Of a stretch of DNA of 64,000 bases, positions 10,824 to 22,213 are shown one piece after another. The notes below the pieces were generated by a model. It made no database searches. It was given only the letters and a program-made list of their open reading frames with translations, and was not told the DNA's origin. Position 1 is the first letter of the stretch; each line of letters opens with the position of its first letter. The stretch is from Amoebidium appalachense (taxonomy: Eukaryota; Ichthyosporea). Both the position numbers and the translations under genes were made by a program. The stretch lies in assembly GCA_963693365.1 (NCBI GenBank), contig CAVNZM010000017.1:682001-746000 (forward strand). Direction: 5' to 3'.

Positions 10824-11647
10824 TATCAGGAGCGGGCAATTTTTGAATTCTCCCTCCCCGCCGGGGAAAATTTGAGGTTTTTGGACCTCAAAGAAGTCAA
10901 ATCCTGCAAAATCCACTATAGCTACCGGGAGCCCAAAAAGGGTGATTTCACAAAAAAGCAGGGTCATACATGAAAAAGAGAAAATGGGCGAGTTCAGACT
11001 GCCAATAAGTATATTTCGTGCTGGGCCGGTATACATGCTGCCGTGGTTGTTGCTGTAGACGGCAGTATGGCATTGCATGTGTCACGTGACCTGCACGTGA
11101 ATGCGACCATGTGCAGGCACTGAGTCTAGGGGGATTTGTGTGTGTGTTTTGGAGCACCGACAAGAGCCAGGGTGAGGGATGTGTAAACATGGAGTTTAGG
11201 GAGATCGTGCTGCTATTGTAACATGTGCACAAAACAGCCACGTGCACCACACTCCGGTGTACAGAACAATAATATGCACATGCGTCACTGTAATATCATG
11301 TATGCGCATGCCGCACAAGGTTTAGGAGACCACCACAGTAGATACTATTTTCTTTTGGTTGCAGTTGTCATGATCAGCCTGAGGCAGGCACGTGCACTCA
11401 CTGAATTACTAGAACTCATGAATAAAAAATACATTCGCTAAAAATGGCAAGGTAAATTTGGGGCCAAGCTATTATTTCCCCCTTTTAAACGTTTTTTTAG
11501 CTCCAAGAACTTCGACGCCAAAATTTCTATATTTGGCCATCGTATATGATAATGAACACGTGTACTTAAAGTAGTTATATAAATATGAGCGGCCCGTTAC
11601 AAATACAGTGACGAAAAACAGTGACCCACGAGCAGTTTTTCTTTCTA

Positions 11648-11703
<56 letters not shown>

Positions 11704-11771
11704 ACACACACACCCCAGACACACACACCACCACCACGGTGACCACCACCACCACCACCACCACCACTCAC
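10824..11771. other. Dispersed repeat half and interval before element A
   Basis: Positions 10824-10969 continue the dispersed repeat interrupted by the transposon and match 43159-43296. Near 11361 a good acceptor (…ttttggttgcag) is followed by 26 open codons to a stop at 11441, a possible terminal exon on the plus strand but too short to call. A C run (11649-11701) and CCA repeats precede element A. Confidence 0.45.
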
Positions 11772-12744
<973 letters not shown>

Positions 12745-13462
12745 TCCCCACTCAAGGGGTTGAAGTTTGTGTTCTCGTGTCTGTTGATGTGACGGTAGAT
12801 GAGGTCCAAACACAGGAGGGGCCGTCACACTCAAGTTTCCCCACTCGAGGATGCAAACCGAAGATCCTTGAGGTGGGAAGGAGAGTATCAAAACTGAAGA
12901 GGCACACAACGACGGTTGCCTCTGAAGACTCGAAATAAGAAATCATGGTGGTTATCGTCGATATATATATATATATAGGAAACACTAGTGTATGTGTGAC
13001 GTGTTGGTGGCTAATGGTTTATACTGGGGACCACCCAGGTAAACACAAGGCATGAACATCTTGTGGACTGATTTATAGACTGGTGGTCAACCAGTTAAGA
13101 CACGGGGAAGGTGCATCCCGTGGACTAGGTTTAGACTGGCAGTCAACCAGCACGCCATGGCTATAGATAATTATTTATACTGGGACGCCATCCCAGTTCG
13201 ACATATATATAAGTCGAATATAGAAGAAAACCAATATATATGGTGGGATATGAACATAAATAAATGACGGATGGGGGAGAATAATCCCCACTGAAGATGC
13301 ACACATATGACGATGTAAGACTGAGTCCCCACTGATGAAGAGAAACGATGAGGAGTAGTAGACTTTCGTTGGGAGGCATCTTGATCACCGTAGGTGTGTC
13401 AACTGCTGTCCAGGGCCCCAACCTACTCAGAAACCACTCGATGATGAACACCAGTGCACAGG
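12745..13462 (-). other. Element A 3' untranslated region with repeated purine tracts
   Basis: Four copies of AGTGGGGA (minus strand) occur here at 12745-12752, 12838-12845, 13285-13292 and 13326-13333, and a fifth lies just inside the coding region at 13575-13582. The one touching the LTR is the presumed polypurine tract. Confidence 0.7.
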
Positions 13463-14717
13463 TCAGTCACGGAGACTGAGGTTGGCACGGTGTGTGTCGT
13501 GGGCCGGACCAGCCAGAGGCTTGGTGAAGATGTCGGCCAGGTTCTTCTTGGTGTCGATGTAGGTGACAGTGACGTCCCCACTGTTGATGTAGTCCTTGGT
13601 GTTGAAGTAACGAACGGCAATGTGCTTGGTCCGGTGCTTGATGGTGTTGGAGTGGACCAGAGCAATGGTGGACTGATTGTCACAGTACACGGGGGTGGGC
13701 TCGGTCATGGGGTAGCCCAGCTCCTTTAGTAGATCACGGTGCCAGACAACGTCTTGCACGGCAGCATTGAGGGCCAGGAGCTCGGCCTCACAGGTGGAAG
13801 TTGCAGTGATCGTCTGCAGCTTGGAGTGGTAGGTGACGGGGGAGCCTTCGAGGAGGATGACGTACCCAGACGTGGAACGACGGGTGGTGGGGCAACCAGC
13901 AAAGTCAGAATCCGAGTAGCACTCAAGGATGGGCACCTTGCTGTTGGGGGCCTTCTTCTTGTAGTAGAGGCCGAGGTTGATGGTGCCGAGCAGGTAACGA
14001 ACGACACGGAGGAGAAGCTCCCAGGCAGTCTTGGTGGGCTTGGAGCTGAATCGGCCGAGGTAGCCAATGGCATACGAGATGTCAGGCCGGGAGCACCGAG
14101 CAACCCACAGCAGACGGCCGAGGAGTTCACGGTAGGGGACGGTGGTGGGCAGGGATGAGAGGGAGGTCTCGTTGATGATGGTGCCCACGGGAATAGGGGT
14201 GGCCTTAGGCTTGGCATCGACCAGGTTGAAGTCGGTGATGATGTCCTTGATGTAGGAGGACTGCAGCAGCTTGAGGGAGTCACGGGTGTACAGCAGTTGG
14301 GTGCCGAGGAAGATGTCTGGCAGACCGACCTTGCACTCGGCAGACTTCGTGATGTGACGAACAAGCCCCTGCATGATGGTGGAGTTCCGTGTGCAGGTGA
14401 TGATGGCATCATCAACGTAGTTGCCCGAACGGATGATGTGCCCGTTGGGGAACTGACGGAAGTAGACACACGGATCGGAACGGAGACGGGTGAGGCCGTG
14501 GGCAATGAGAATGGAGTTGAAGAACTCGTACCATGCCAGGGATGCCTGCTTGAGTCCGTAGAGGGCCTTCTTGAGTTTCCAGACTTTGTGTTCATTGCCA
14601 GGGAGGATAAAACCAGGAGGTTGCTCCATGTACAAAGTCTCATCGAGGGGGCTGTTGAGGAAGACCGTGCTGATGTCGAGTTGATGGATCTCGTGGTCCT
14701 GTTGCACACCGAGGGCA
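13463..14717 (-). pseudogene. Element A reverse transcriptase C-terminal part and RNase H
   Basis: Continues the broken coding region after the B insertion, and the frame agrees with 21484-22122 once B and one AGCAG copy are subtracted. Visible are the reverse transcriptase motifs HQLDISTVFLNSPL and GLKQASLAWYEFF, the catalytic YVDD box (near residue 97 of the 414-codon frame), the RNase H start CYSDSDFAG (near 262), and the typical copia end with HRTKHIAVRYFNTKDY and NLADIFTKPL. The frame ends normally 718 bases before the 3' LTR. Confidence 0.92.
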
Positions 14718-14722
14718 AGCAG

Positions 14723-15656
14723 TGTTATAATACGTAGTATTTACATATTGTAAGATCTTCTCAGTTCGTGTTATGTTTTCATTCATTTACTTAATGAAAA
14801 AGATGTGCTCCTTGTACGTAAATTATGACATCGATCTCCAGTGTATTTGAGTACTTGTAATCGTGTTGTGTCGGCTATATTCGTGTGTTTAGATATCGAT
14901 TACAGCAACTGATTATAGGTACACGAGTCTACCCAGTGAGGGAGAAACGTGTACATGTTATGTGTACATGAATATCTTCGGTTATAACTGTGTTTTGATG
15001 TTCGTGTTTTCTGTCCTGCTTTCTTTTCTTTTTCCTCTTTCTTCTTCTTTCTTTTCTCTTTCTTTCTTCTCTTGTTTCCTTTCACATAATTATATTTCTC
15101 TCTCACTAATATACGTTGAGTAGATTTATATTACTCGTTATGTTTTGATTGGTAGAAAAACACTTAGGTTACACTTTAGCTTGTCAGGTATGATTCATAG
15201 CTTAGTCAACCACTTTTGTTTTGTGTGTTGCCGTACTATATCCAATCAGTGGACTTAGTCAGAAAATGTCTGAGTCTTTGTAGCCGATGATAGGTTAGAA
15301 ACATCACCTCTTTCCTCGTTACTCTTCACCTCTTTTCTTTCTTATAGCTGTGACCTATGGTGTGCGTTCCTGTGTCTCCGGATCTATCCGGGAAATAATC
15401 AGTTAATTGTGATTGGTTATTTTAGACATAGATCTGATTTCCGACTGGTCGGAAATCATGTATGGATTTAACTTAAGGGAATTTCAGGTATTTATTAGCG
15501 ATCAAAATAAATTGAGTTCAGTCGTGTCTAAACATTGATGTCTGTTGTGTACACTTCTCCGATCGCTCCGTGTTTTGTTGTTGTGTGTGTCTGTGGTGTT
15601 TTCACACTGCACCACTGTGTCTCTACTTACATCCCAAATACTTATACAATTTAACA
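14723..15656 (+). repeat. 5' LTR of element B
   Basis: 934 bp, bounded by TGTTA and TAACA. The sequence just inside (GGTTATGCAGCC) is the likely primer binding site. The primer tRNA was not identified. Confidence 0.97.
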
Positions 15657-15717
15657 GGTTATGCAGCCCTTTTGCACGCTCCCTACACACATCTAGAACT
15701 CGCGCTCGTTTTTCAAT

Positions 15718-16477
15718 CATGGATCCAAACAAAACTGGCGTAAACAAAATCACCATGTGGAAAGGTGAAGGGAAGACTGGTCCCGATAGCAAAACCACCT
15801 ATTTTCAATGGGAAATCATTTTTCTCGGCATGATGACCGGCACCAAAGGTGTCCGACTCGTGGATGTTGTACTTGCTGACAACTACGTCCCCCCCACCAC
15901 CGTCGCGGTTGACGGTGAACCCCCCTTCTATGGCTACGGCACTACCGCGGAACTCAAGGAGGCCCGCAATTGCCTCCTGCTCCATATGATACAGAACATC
16001 GACCCTTCCGTCCTCACCACCGTTGCCCAGTACCGTATTGGCATGGACCCTGAACGGGCCATGTGGAAATTCCGTCAACACTATCTCCAAGGCAAACCCG
16101 ATCAGATCCGCATCCTTCACCGTCAGTGGGATGCCTGTGCCCTTCAGCCCGGTGAATCATTCACCACCTACCTGAGCCGTCTGCAGACCATCGTGAACCA
16201 GCTCCAGTCTCTCCAAGATGAGTCCATTCACTTCACTCGTCTAGCTGAGAAGTTCTTCAATGAACTCACCACCAGAGACGACCTCACCCCTGAGTTCAAC
16301 CGTCTTATCGAAGACTATCACTTCGGTGATAAGCTATTCCCCGACTTCGAGTCCCTCCACAACCACGTCAAGGGCATCGAGTTACGTCAAGACCTCAAGA
16401 TGCAACTCCGGAACAACCGCGCCCACCGTGCCTCCAAGTCCAGCATGGCATTAAATGCCAGTGCTCCCCCCCCGTGA
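15718..16477 (+). CDS. Element B Gag
   Basis: I chose the ATG at 15718 (MDPNKTGVNKITMW) because it is 61 bases after the LTR; the frame is also open further upstream inside the LTR. The product of about 252 residues corresponds to the copia Gag core, including FRQHYLQGKPDQIRILHRQW and LTTRDDLTPEFNRLI. It ends at TGA directly after a run of eight C at the overlap with the next frame, where the basic nucleocapsid part begins. Entry to pol needs a +1 shift or one C fewer. Gag forms the virus-like particle in the cytoplasm. Confidence 0.9.
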
Positions 16478-18300
16478 TCTTCCTCGCCGTGACTTACGCA
16501 CCCGACTTGACCGTACCTCTGGCACGGACCTCCGAACTCGTCTCTCCCGTCAGCACACCCGATCCCGTTCCCCCCACCGGCCTGCCTTCCGGTCCACGTC
16601 TCGTTCCCCCAGCCGTTCCCGTTTCTCGGGTTCCCGTCGTTCTGATTCCCCGGCTCGTTCTAACACCCCGTCCGTGAAAGCATGCTCCTACTGCCACGAG
16701 CCTGATCACACGATCATCGATTGCCCTGAGCCGAAATGCCGTATGTCCAGACACAACCGTTCCCGTCAAGGCAGTGAGAAATCTGTCTCCTTTGCTTTCT
16801 CGGCATACAATGCTAGCTCCGTCCCCGTGTCCTCCGACCCTGCCTGGGATTCCGGGTGCAACATGACTGTCTGCCCCACCCGTGAGTTCTTCCATGACCT
16901 CACTCCACTTCCGACACCGACTCCCGTTGCTGCCTTCAATGGCACCCCCGTCTTGGCCACTCACACCGGCCATATCGTCATCAACACCACCACCGACCAT
17001 GGCACTGCCACCCTTACCATTGAAGCCTACTATACCCCGTCTGGCCAAGCCTTCCTCATTTCAACATCCCAAGCTGCTGCCGAATACATCAAGGGTGATT
17101 TGAACGATGTCTCCACTCCGTCATTCCTCTTCGACCGACTTACCGGCCGTCATCTCGTCAACCTCCGTCTACACAACGGTCTGTATTACTTCAAGGACTA
17201 CACCATTCAACCACCCACTCGTCCTGTGGCTCTGGCTGCCACTACCAGTGTTAACCCATCCATCTGGCACCATCGTCTGGGGCACCGTGCTATGACCAGC
17301 ATCAAGGACATGGTGAAACACGACCTTGTTCTTGGTCTCCCCTCCTCTGTCCTCGACTGTGATGTTCCTGATTGTCATGGCTGCATTATGGGTAAAACCA
17401 CCAAGGCTCCGTTCAAGGGTGACCGTCCTCACTCCAACATCCCCGGTCATGAATGGCATTGGGATTTTTTTGAGCCTACCACAACATCGTACGGAGGTTC
17501 CAAGGTTGCTCTCGTCACTGTCTGCCGTGCCTCTGGCCTCGTCAAGATCTACCCGATGGCCGACCGTACCACCACCCTGGACATTCTCACAGCTCACACC
17601 AACCTCGTTGCCACCCATGCCCCCTCCAAAGTTGGTGTCTACCACTTCGACTCCGGCTCTGAGTTCACCTCCAAGGCTACCCGTGCTTTTTGCCTCTCCC
17701 AGGGCATCAAGGCCAGCTATGCTCCGGTGGACTGCCCTCAACTGAACGGCTATGTTGAACGTCGTATGCGGTTCCTCCAAGAGATTGTCCGTTGCCTCCT
17801 CCATCAAGTCCAAGATCAGTCTCTGTCCCCCAAACTGTGGGCTGAGGCCCTCCAACATGCCGCCTACATCATCAACGTCACCCCGTCCACGACTGCCAAT
17901 GGTCGTACACCATTCGAGGTTTTCTACGGTGTCAAGCCCGACATCTCCGAACTCAAAGTGTTCGGTTGCCCTGCCTACACTCACGTGCCAGCCTCTAAAC
18001 GGAACAAGCTGGCCCCCACTGTCAAACTCGGCATGTATATCGGCTATGATCTTCAATCACACTGCCACCGGATCTTCAATTCCACCACCCATCGTGTCGG
18101 CCTCTTCCGTGACGTGATTTTCGACGAATCAGCTTATCTCCCGTCCGACATTCCATCAACACTTCCGACCCCCGACACCACTGCTCCCTCGACCACCCCA
18201 CCTCCCACAGTTGCCACTGAAGATGATGTTTGTCTGGTGTACTCTGGCCCCCCTCCTGCCATTGTAGTTCCCCCGACACCCCCCCCCCACCGGCCCCCCT
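16455..18300 (+). CDS. Element B nucleocapsid-protease-integrase region
   Basis: The frame overlaps the end of gag. Counting from the ATG at 16455, there is an Arg/Ser-rich nucleocapsid part, a CCHC knuckle CSYCHEPDHTIIDC near 76, a protease with AWDSG near 131, and an integrase zinc site HHRLGH near 272 with CHGC following. The catalytic integrase positions are in WHWDFFEPT (about 336), HFDSGSEF (about 399) and LNGYVERRMR (about 435). The real coding sequence leaves this frame around 18283-18300, in C-rich sequence coding for a proline linker. The frame itself runs open to 18614 in an unrelated reading. The ATG is probably not a true start. Confidence 0.9.
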
Positions 18301-18306
18301 GCCCCC

Positions 18307-20127
18307 GTGCCCGTCCAGCCTGCCGACCCTCATCCTGCCCCTGGCAACGTCACACCCATCCGACCCGGCTCCCCCGACAACTTCCACTCGGCCCCGTCCA
18401 GCCCGGAGGTTGCCCCCCCTGCACTTCCGAACTTCCAAGTTCCCCCCCCACCGTCTCCACCTACCCCGGTTCCTGCACCCCGTCGTTCTGCCCGTCTACA
18501 GGGCAAGGTTGGACTTCAAGCCACCACCACCCTCCCAGTCCCCCCCGGTCCCCCCATCAACATCGACCAACTACCCAAACTTGTCCGTCAACTGTGTTCC
18601 GGACCCAATGGTGACCAGGTCAAGTCAGCCCTGACTGCTGAATATCAAGCCTTCGTCGACAAAGACATCTTTGAACTTGTTGACCCTCCCCCTGGTGCTA
18701 ACATCGTCGGCTTCAAGTGGATTGTCTCCGAGAAAACTCTCAACTCGGCTGGTGACACCAAGATCAAGGCACGTGGTGTTGCTCAAGGCTTCAGTCAGCA
18801 ATACGGTGTTGACTATGAGTTGATTGAGAGCCCTGTCATCCGTCCGGCTGCTCTCCGTGCCATCCTAGCTCTGGCCGTTGTTGAAGGTCATGACATCCAT
18901 CAACTCGACGTGTCTACGGCCTTTCTCAACAGCCCACTCACCGAGACCATCTACATGAAACAACCCCCGGGATTCATCACCATGGCCACACTTGGCAAGG
19001 TCTGGAGACTCAAGAAAGCCCTGTACGGCCTCAAGCAAGCCTCCAAGGCTTGGTACGACTTCCTCGACGGCATTCTTCTTGCCCATGGCCTGACCCGTAC
19101 TAAGACCGACCCGTGCATCTACCTCCGGTTCTTCCCCAACAACGATGTGGTTCGGGCTGGTAACTACGTCGACGACTCCACCATCACCAACACCCGGGGT
19201 TCTACTGCTGCCAGTGACCTGGCTGCCCACATCAGCAAGATGGCCAGCTGTCGTATGAGTCCATTTGACCGTATGCTCGGTGTTGATTTTAATCACTCTG
19301 ATCCCCACCACCTCCACATGCACCAGAGGTCTTACATCATGGATATCATCCACGACTTCAACCTCACCGATGCCAAGTCCAAGTCTACCCCCATCCCTGC
19401 AGGCACCACCGTCTCCCTGGCTGACTGCCCCCCCCAACCGTTCACCGTGCCCTACCGTGAGTTACTCGGCCGTCTCCTCTGGGTGGCATGGTGCACACGT
19501 CCCGACATTGCCTATGCCATCGGCTTCCTTGGTCGGTTCAGCACCAACCCCGGCAAGACTCACTGGGACCTTCTCCGTCGTGTGGCCCGGTACCTGCTCG
19601 GCACCATTGACCTTGGCATTGACTACAAGTACTCGGCCACCCAGTCCCCCATACTCGAATGCTACACGGATGCTGACTTTGCTGGTTGTGCCGACAGCAA
19701 GAAGTCTACCACCGGCTACATTATCGTGTTTGCTGGTATGCCCATCATCTGGTACTCCAAGCTCCAGCCCATCACGGCCACCAGCACCACTGAAGCTGAG
19801 CTGATTGCTCTCAATGCTGGCACCCAAGAAGTTGCTTGGGTCCGTGACCTCTTCAAGGAACTCGGCTGTCCCATGCTTGCTCCGACTCCGGTGTACTGTG
19901 ACAACCAGTCGACCATTGCCATCGTCAACTCCACCGGCATCAAGCACCGTACCAAACACATTGCCGTCCGGTATCACAACACCAAGGACTACATTGCCAG
20001 TGGGGACGTGGTTGTCCACTACGTTGAGTCAGCCCACAACTTAGCTGACATCCTCACCAAACCCCTCCCCGGCCCGAGTCATGTCCACCATCGTGCTCGA
20101 CTTTGTTTACCGGATATTGTGGATTGA
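18307..20127 (+). CDS. Element B reverse transcriptase and RNase H
   Basis: A 606-codon frame. It begins with a Pro-rich linker, then the reverse transcriptase (FKWIVSEKTLNSAGD, HQLDVSTAFLNSPL, KALYGLKQASKAWYDF) and the catalytic YVDD near residue 286. The RNase H part begins at CYTDADFAG (about 452) and ends with HRTKHIAVRYHNTKDY and NLADILTKPL, standard for copia. No stop or visible lesion breaks the catalytic domains. This is the best-preserved pol region of the three copia elements here. The junction with the preceding frame is a +1 change in a C-rich stretch. Confidence 0.93.
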   Translation: MPVQPADPHPAPGNVTPIRPGSPDNFHSAPSSPEVAPPALPNFQVPPPPSPPTPVPAPRRSARLQGKVGLQATTTLPVPPGPPINIDQLPKLVRQLCSGPNGDQVKSALTAEYQAFVDKDIFELVDPPPGANIVGFKWIVSEKTLNSAGDTKIKARGVAQGFSQQYGVDYELIESPVIRPAALRAILALAVVEGHDIHQLDVSTAFLNSPLTETIYMKQPPGFITMATLGKVWRLKKALYGLKQASKAWYDFLDGILLAHGLTRTKTDPCIYLRFFPNNDVVRAGNYVDDSTITNTRGSTAASDLAAHISKMASCRMSPFDRMLGVDFNHSDPHHLHMHQRSYIMDIIHDFNLTDAKSKSTPIPAGTTVSLADCPPQPFTVPYRELLGRLLWVAWCTRPDIAYAIGFLGRFSTNPGKTHWDLLRRVARYLLGTIDLGIDYKYSATQSPILECYTDADFAGCADSKKSTTGYIIVFAGMPIIWYSKLQPITATSTTEAELIALNAGTQEVAWVRDLFKELGCPMLAPTPVYCDNQSTIAIVNSTGIKHRTKHIAVRYHNTKDYIASGDVVVHYVESAHNLADILTKPLPGPSHVHHRARLCLPDIVD

Positions 20128-20544
20128 CCCGACCTACTTCAAGAGTGCTTTTCTCATGTTTACTACTTACTTTATCATCATCATTATTTCATATGTATTG
20201 CCTTTGTGGGTATGCCCACTTAGGGTTTATATATAAGGTTTGACCTGTACCATCACTCTACTCTATCTTTCACTGGTTTAAAACCCAGTTAAACAAACCC
20301 CGACTATACACGTTATATATATTTGTTCTTTTTGCCCCGGTTCCTCCCCCCCCCCCCCCCCCCCCCCCCTTCCCCCCCCCCTTCCCCCCCCCCCCCCCCC
20401 CTTCCCCCCCTTCTCCCCCCCCCCCCCCCCCCCGGGAAAAGTCCAAACTTTAATTTTTTTTTTTCCGTTTCTGTTCTCAAGTGGGGAGATTTCACTAGTT
20501 CAGTGGGGATATGATAACACAAACTTCAAAGTCTTAAGTGGGGA
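20128..20544 (+). other. Element B 3' untranslated region with three AGTGGGGA motifs
   Basis: Contains C-rich runs (about 20346-20432) and three purine motifs at 20479-20487, 20501-20509 and 20536-20544. The last touches the LTR. Confidence 0.75.
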
Positions 20545-21478
20545 TGTTATAATACGTAGTATTTACATATTGTAAGATCTTCTCAGTTCGTGTTATGTTT
20601 TCATTCATTTACTTAATGAAAAAGATGTGCTCCTTGTACGTAAATTATGACATCGATCTCCAGTGTATTTGAGTACTTGTAATCGTGTTGTGTCGGCTAT
20701 ATTCGTGTGTTTAGATATCGATTACAGCAACTGATTATAGGTACACGAGTCTACCCAGTGAGGGAGAAACGTGTACATGTTATGTGTGTATGAATATCTT
20801 CGGTTATAACTGTGTTTTGATGTTCGTGTTTTCTGTCCTGCTTTCTTTTCTTTTTCCTCTTTCTTCTTCTTTCTTTTCTCTTTCTTTCTTCTCTTGTTTC
20901 CTTTCACATAATTATATTTCTCTCTCACTAATATACGTTGAGTAGATTTATATTACTCGTTATGTTTTGATTGGTAGAAAAACACTTAGGTTACACTTTA
21001 GCTTGTCAGGTATGATTCATTGCTTAGTCAACCACTTTTGTTTTGTGTGTTGCCGTACTATATCCAATCAGTGGACTTAGTCAGAAAATGTCTGAGTCTT
21101 TGTAGCCGATGATAGGTTAGAAACATCGCCTCTTTCCTCGTTACTCTTCACCTCTTTTCTTTCTTATAGCTGTGACCTATGGTGTGCGTTCCTGTGTCTC
21201 CGGATCTATCCGGGAAATAATCAGTTAATTGTGATTGGTTATTTTAGACATAGATCTGATTTCCGACTGGTCGGAAATCATGTATGGATTTAACTTAAGG
21301 GAATTTCAGGTATTTATTAGCGATCAAAATAAATTGAGTTCAGTCGTGTCTAAACATTGATGTCTGTTGTGTACACTTCTCCGGTCGCTCCGTGTTTTGT
21401 TGTTGTGTGTGTCTGTGGTGTTTTCACACTGCACCACTGTGTCTCTACTTACATCCCAAATACTTATACAATTTAACA
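20545..21478 (+). repeat. 3' LTR of element B
   Basis: 934 bp, the same length as the 5' LTR, with about five substitutions. It is immediately preceded by the purine tract AAGTGGGGA. Confidence 0.97.
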
Positions 21479-21483
21479 AGCAG

Positions 21484-22213
21484 GGCACGGACGGAGGAGG
21501 ACATGACGACGGGGGAAGAGTTTTCACCGTAGTCAACACCGTAGACTTGGGTGAAACCCTTGGCCACACCACGACCCTTGATCTTGGTGTCACCAGCAGA
21601 GTTGAGGACCTTCTCCGTGACAATCCACTTGAATCGGATGATGTTGGCATCGGAGGGGGGCTCAACTACGTCGAAGATGTCCTTGTCGATGAAAGCCTTG
21701 TACTCGGCAGTGAGGGCAGTCACCACTTCATCACCCTTGGTGCCAGAGCACAGCTTCTGAATTGACCGGGGCAGCTGAGACACATCAAGGCTGGGTCGGG
21801 AGATGCTCACCATAGCCATGGCAGGCCGGGAGGAGAGACGGGAGGAACGACGGGGGACGGTACGGAGTGGCTCAGGGGCCGGGGGGGTGTCTGGGACAGA
21901 CACTCGGTGGTCGGGGGATGGGGGCCTGGAAGCCAGGGATGGGTGCCGTGTTGAAGGGGGAGTCGGATAACACGGGGCTGGACGGGGCCGAGTGGAACTC
22001 CGGAGACCCAGGACGAACCGGGGTGAGATGACCAGGTACGTGGTCATTGACGGCAGGGGCCGGCAGCAGGGGTTGCTGGCCGGTGGGGGGGGGGGTGGGT
22101 GGAGCCACGGGGGCAGGTACACAACGGGGGGAACGACGGATAATCACCGACGGAATTTCATCGTCATCGGAATTGGAATTTCCGGAATGCAGGGATGAAT
22201 CGATTGAGGTCGT
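21484..22213 (-). pseudogene. Element A linker and N-terminal reverse transcriptase (broken)
   Basis: After the TAG at about 22215 the same frame continues through a Pro-rich linker to about 21920, then a one-base change in a C run moves the coding sequence to another frame. That frame carries the start of copia reverse transcriptase (LTAEYKAFIDKDIFDVVEPP, FKWIVTEKVLNSAGD, KGRGVAKGFTQVYGVDYGE). It runs straight into the LTR of element B at 21483. The continuation lies at 13463-14717. Comparison with element C identifies both lesions. Confidence 0.9.

Larger units (their letters stand above)
14723..21478 (+). mobile_element. Ty1/copia LTR retrotransposon B, nested in A
   Basis: Two 934-bp LTRs (14723-15656 and 20545-21478), each beginning TGTTA and ending TAACA, are flanked by the 5-bp duplication AGCAG (14718-14722 and 21479-21483). 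The LTRs differ at about five visible positions, so the insertion is young and later than A. Internal order is gag, protease, integrase, reverse transcriptase, RNase H on the plus strand. Coding capacity is complete but spread over three frames, with both changes at C runs. The polypurine tract AAGTGGGGA abuts the 3' LTR. It belongs to a different family from A and C, with no LTR similarity, although the polyproteins are related. Confidence 0.97.
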
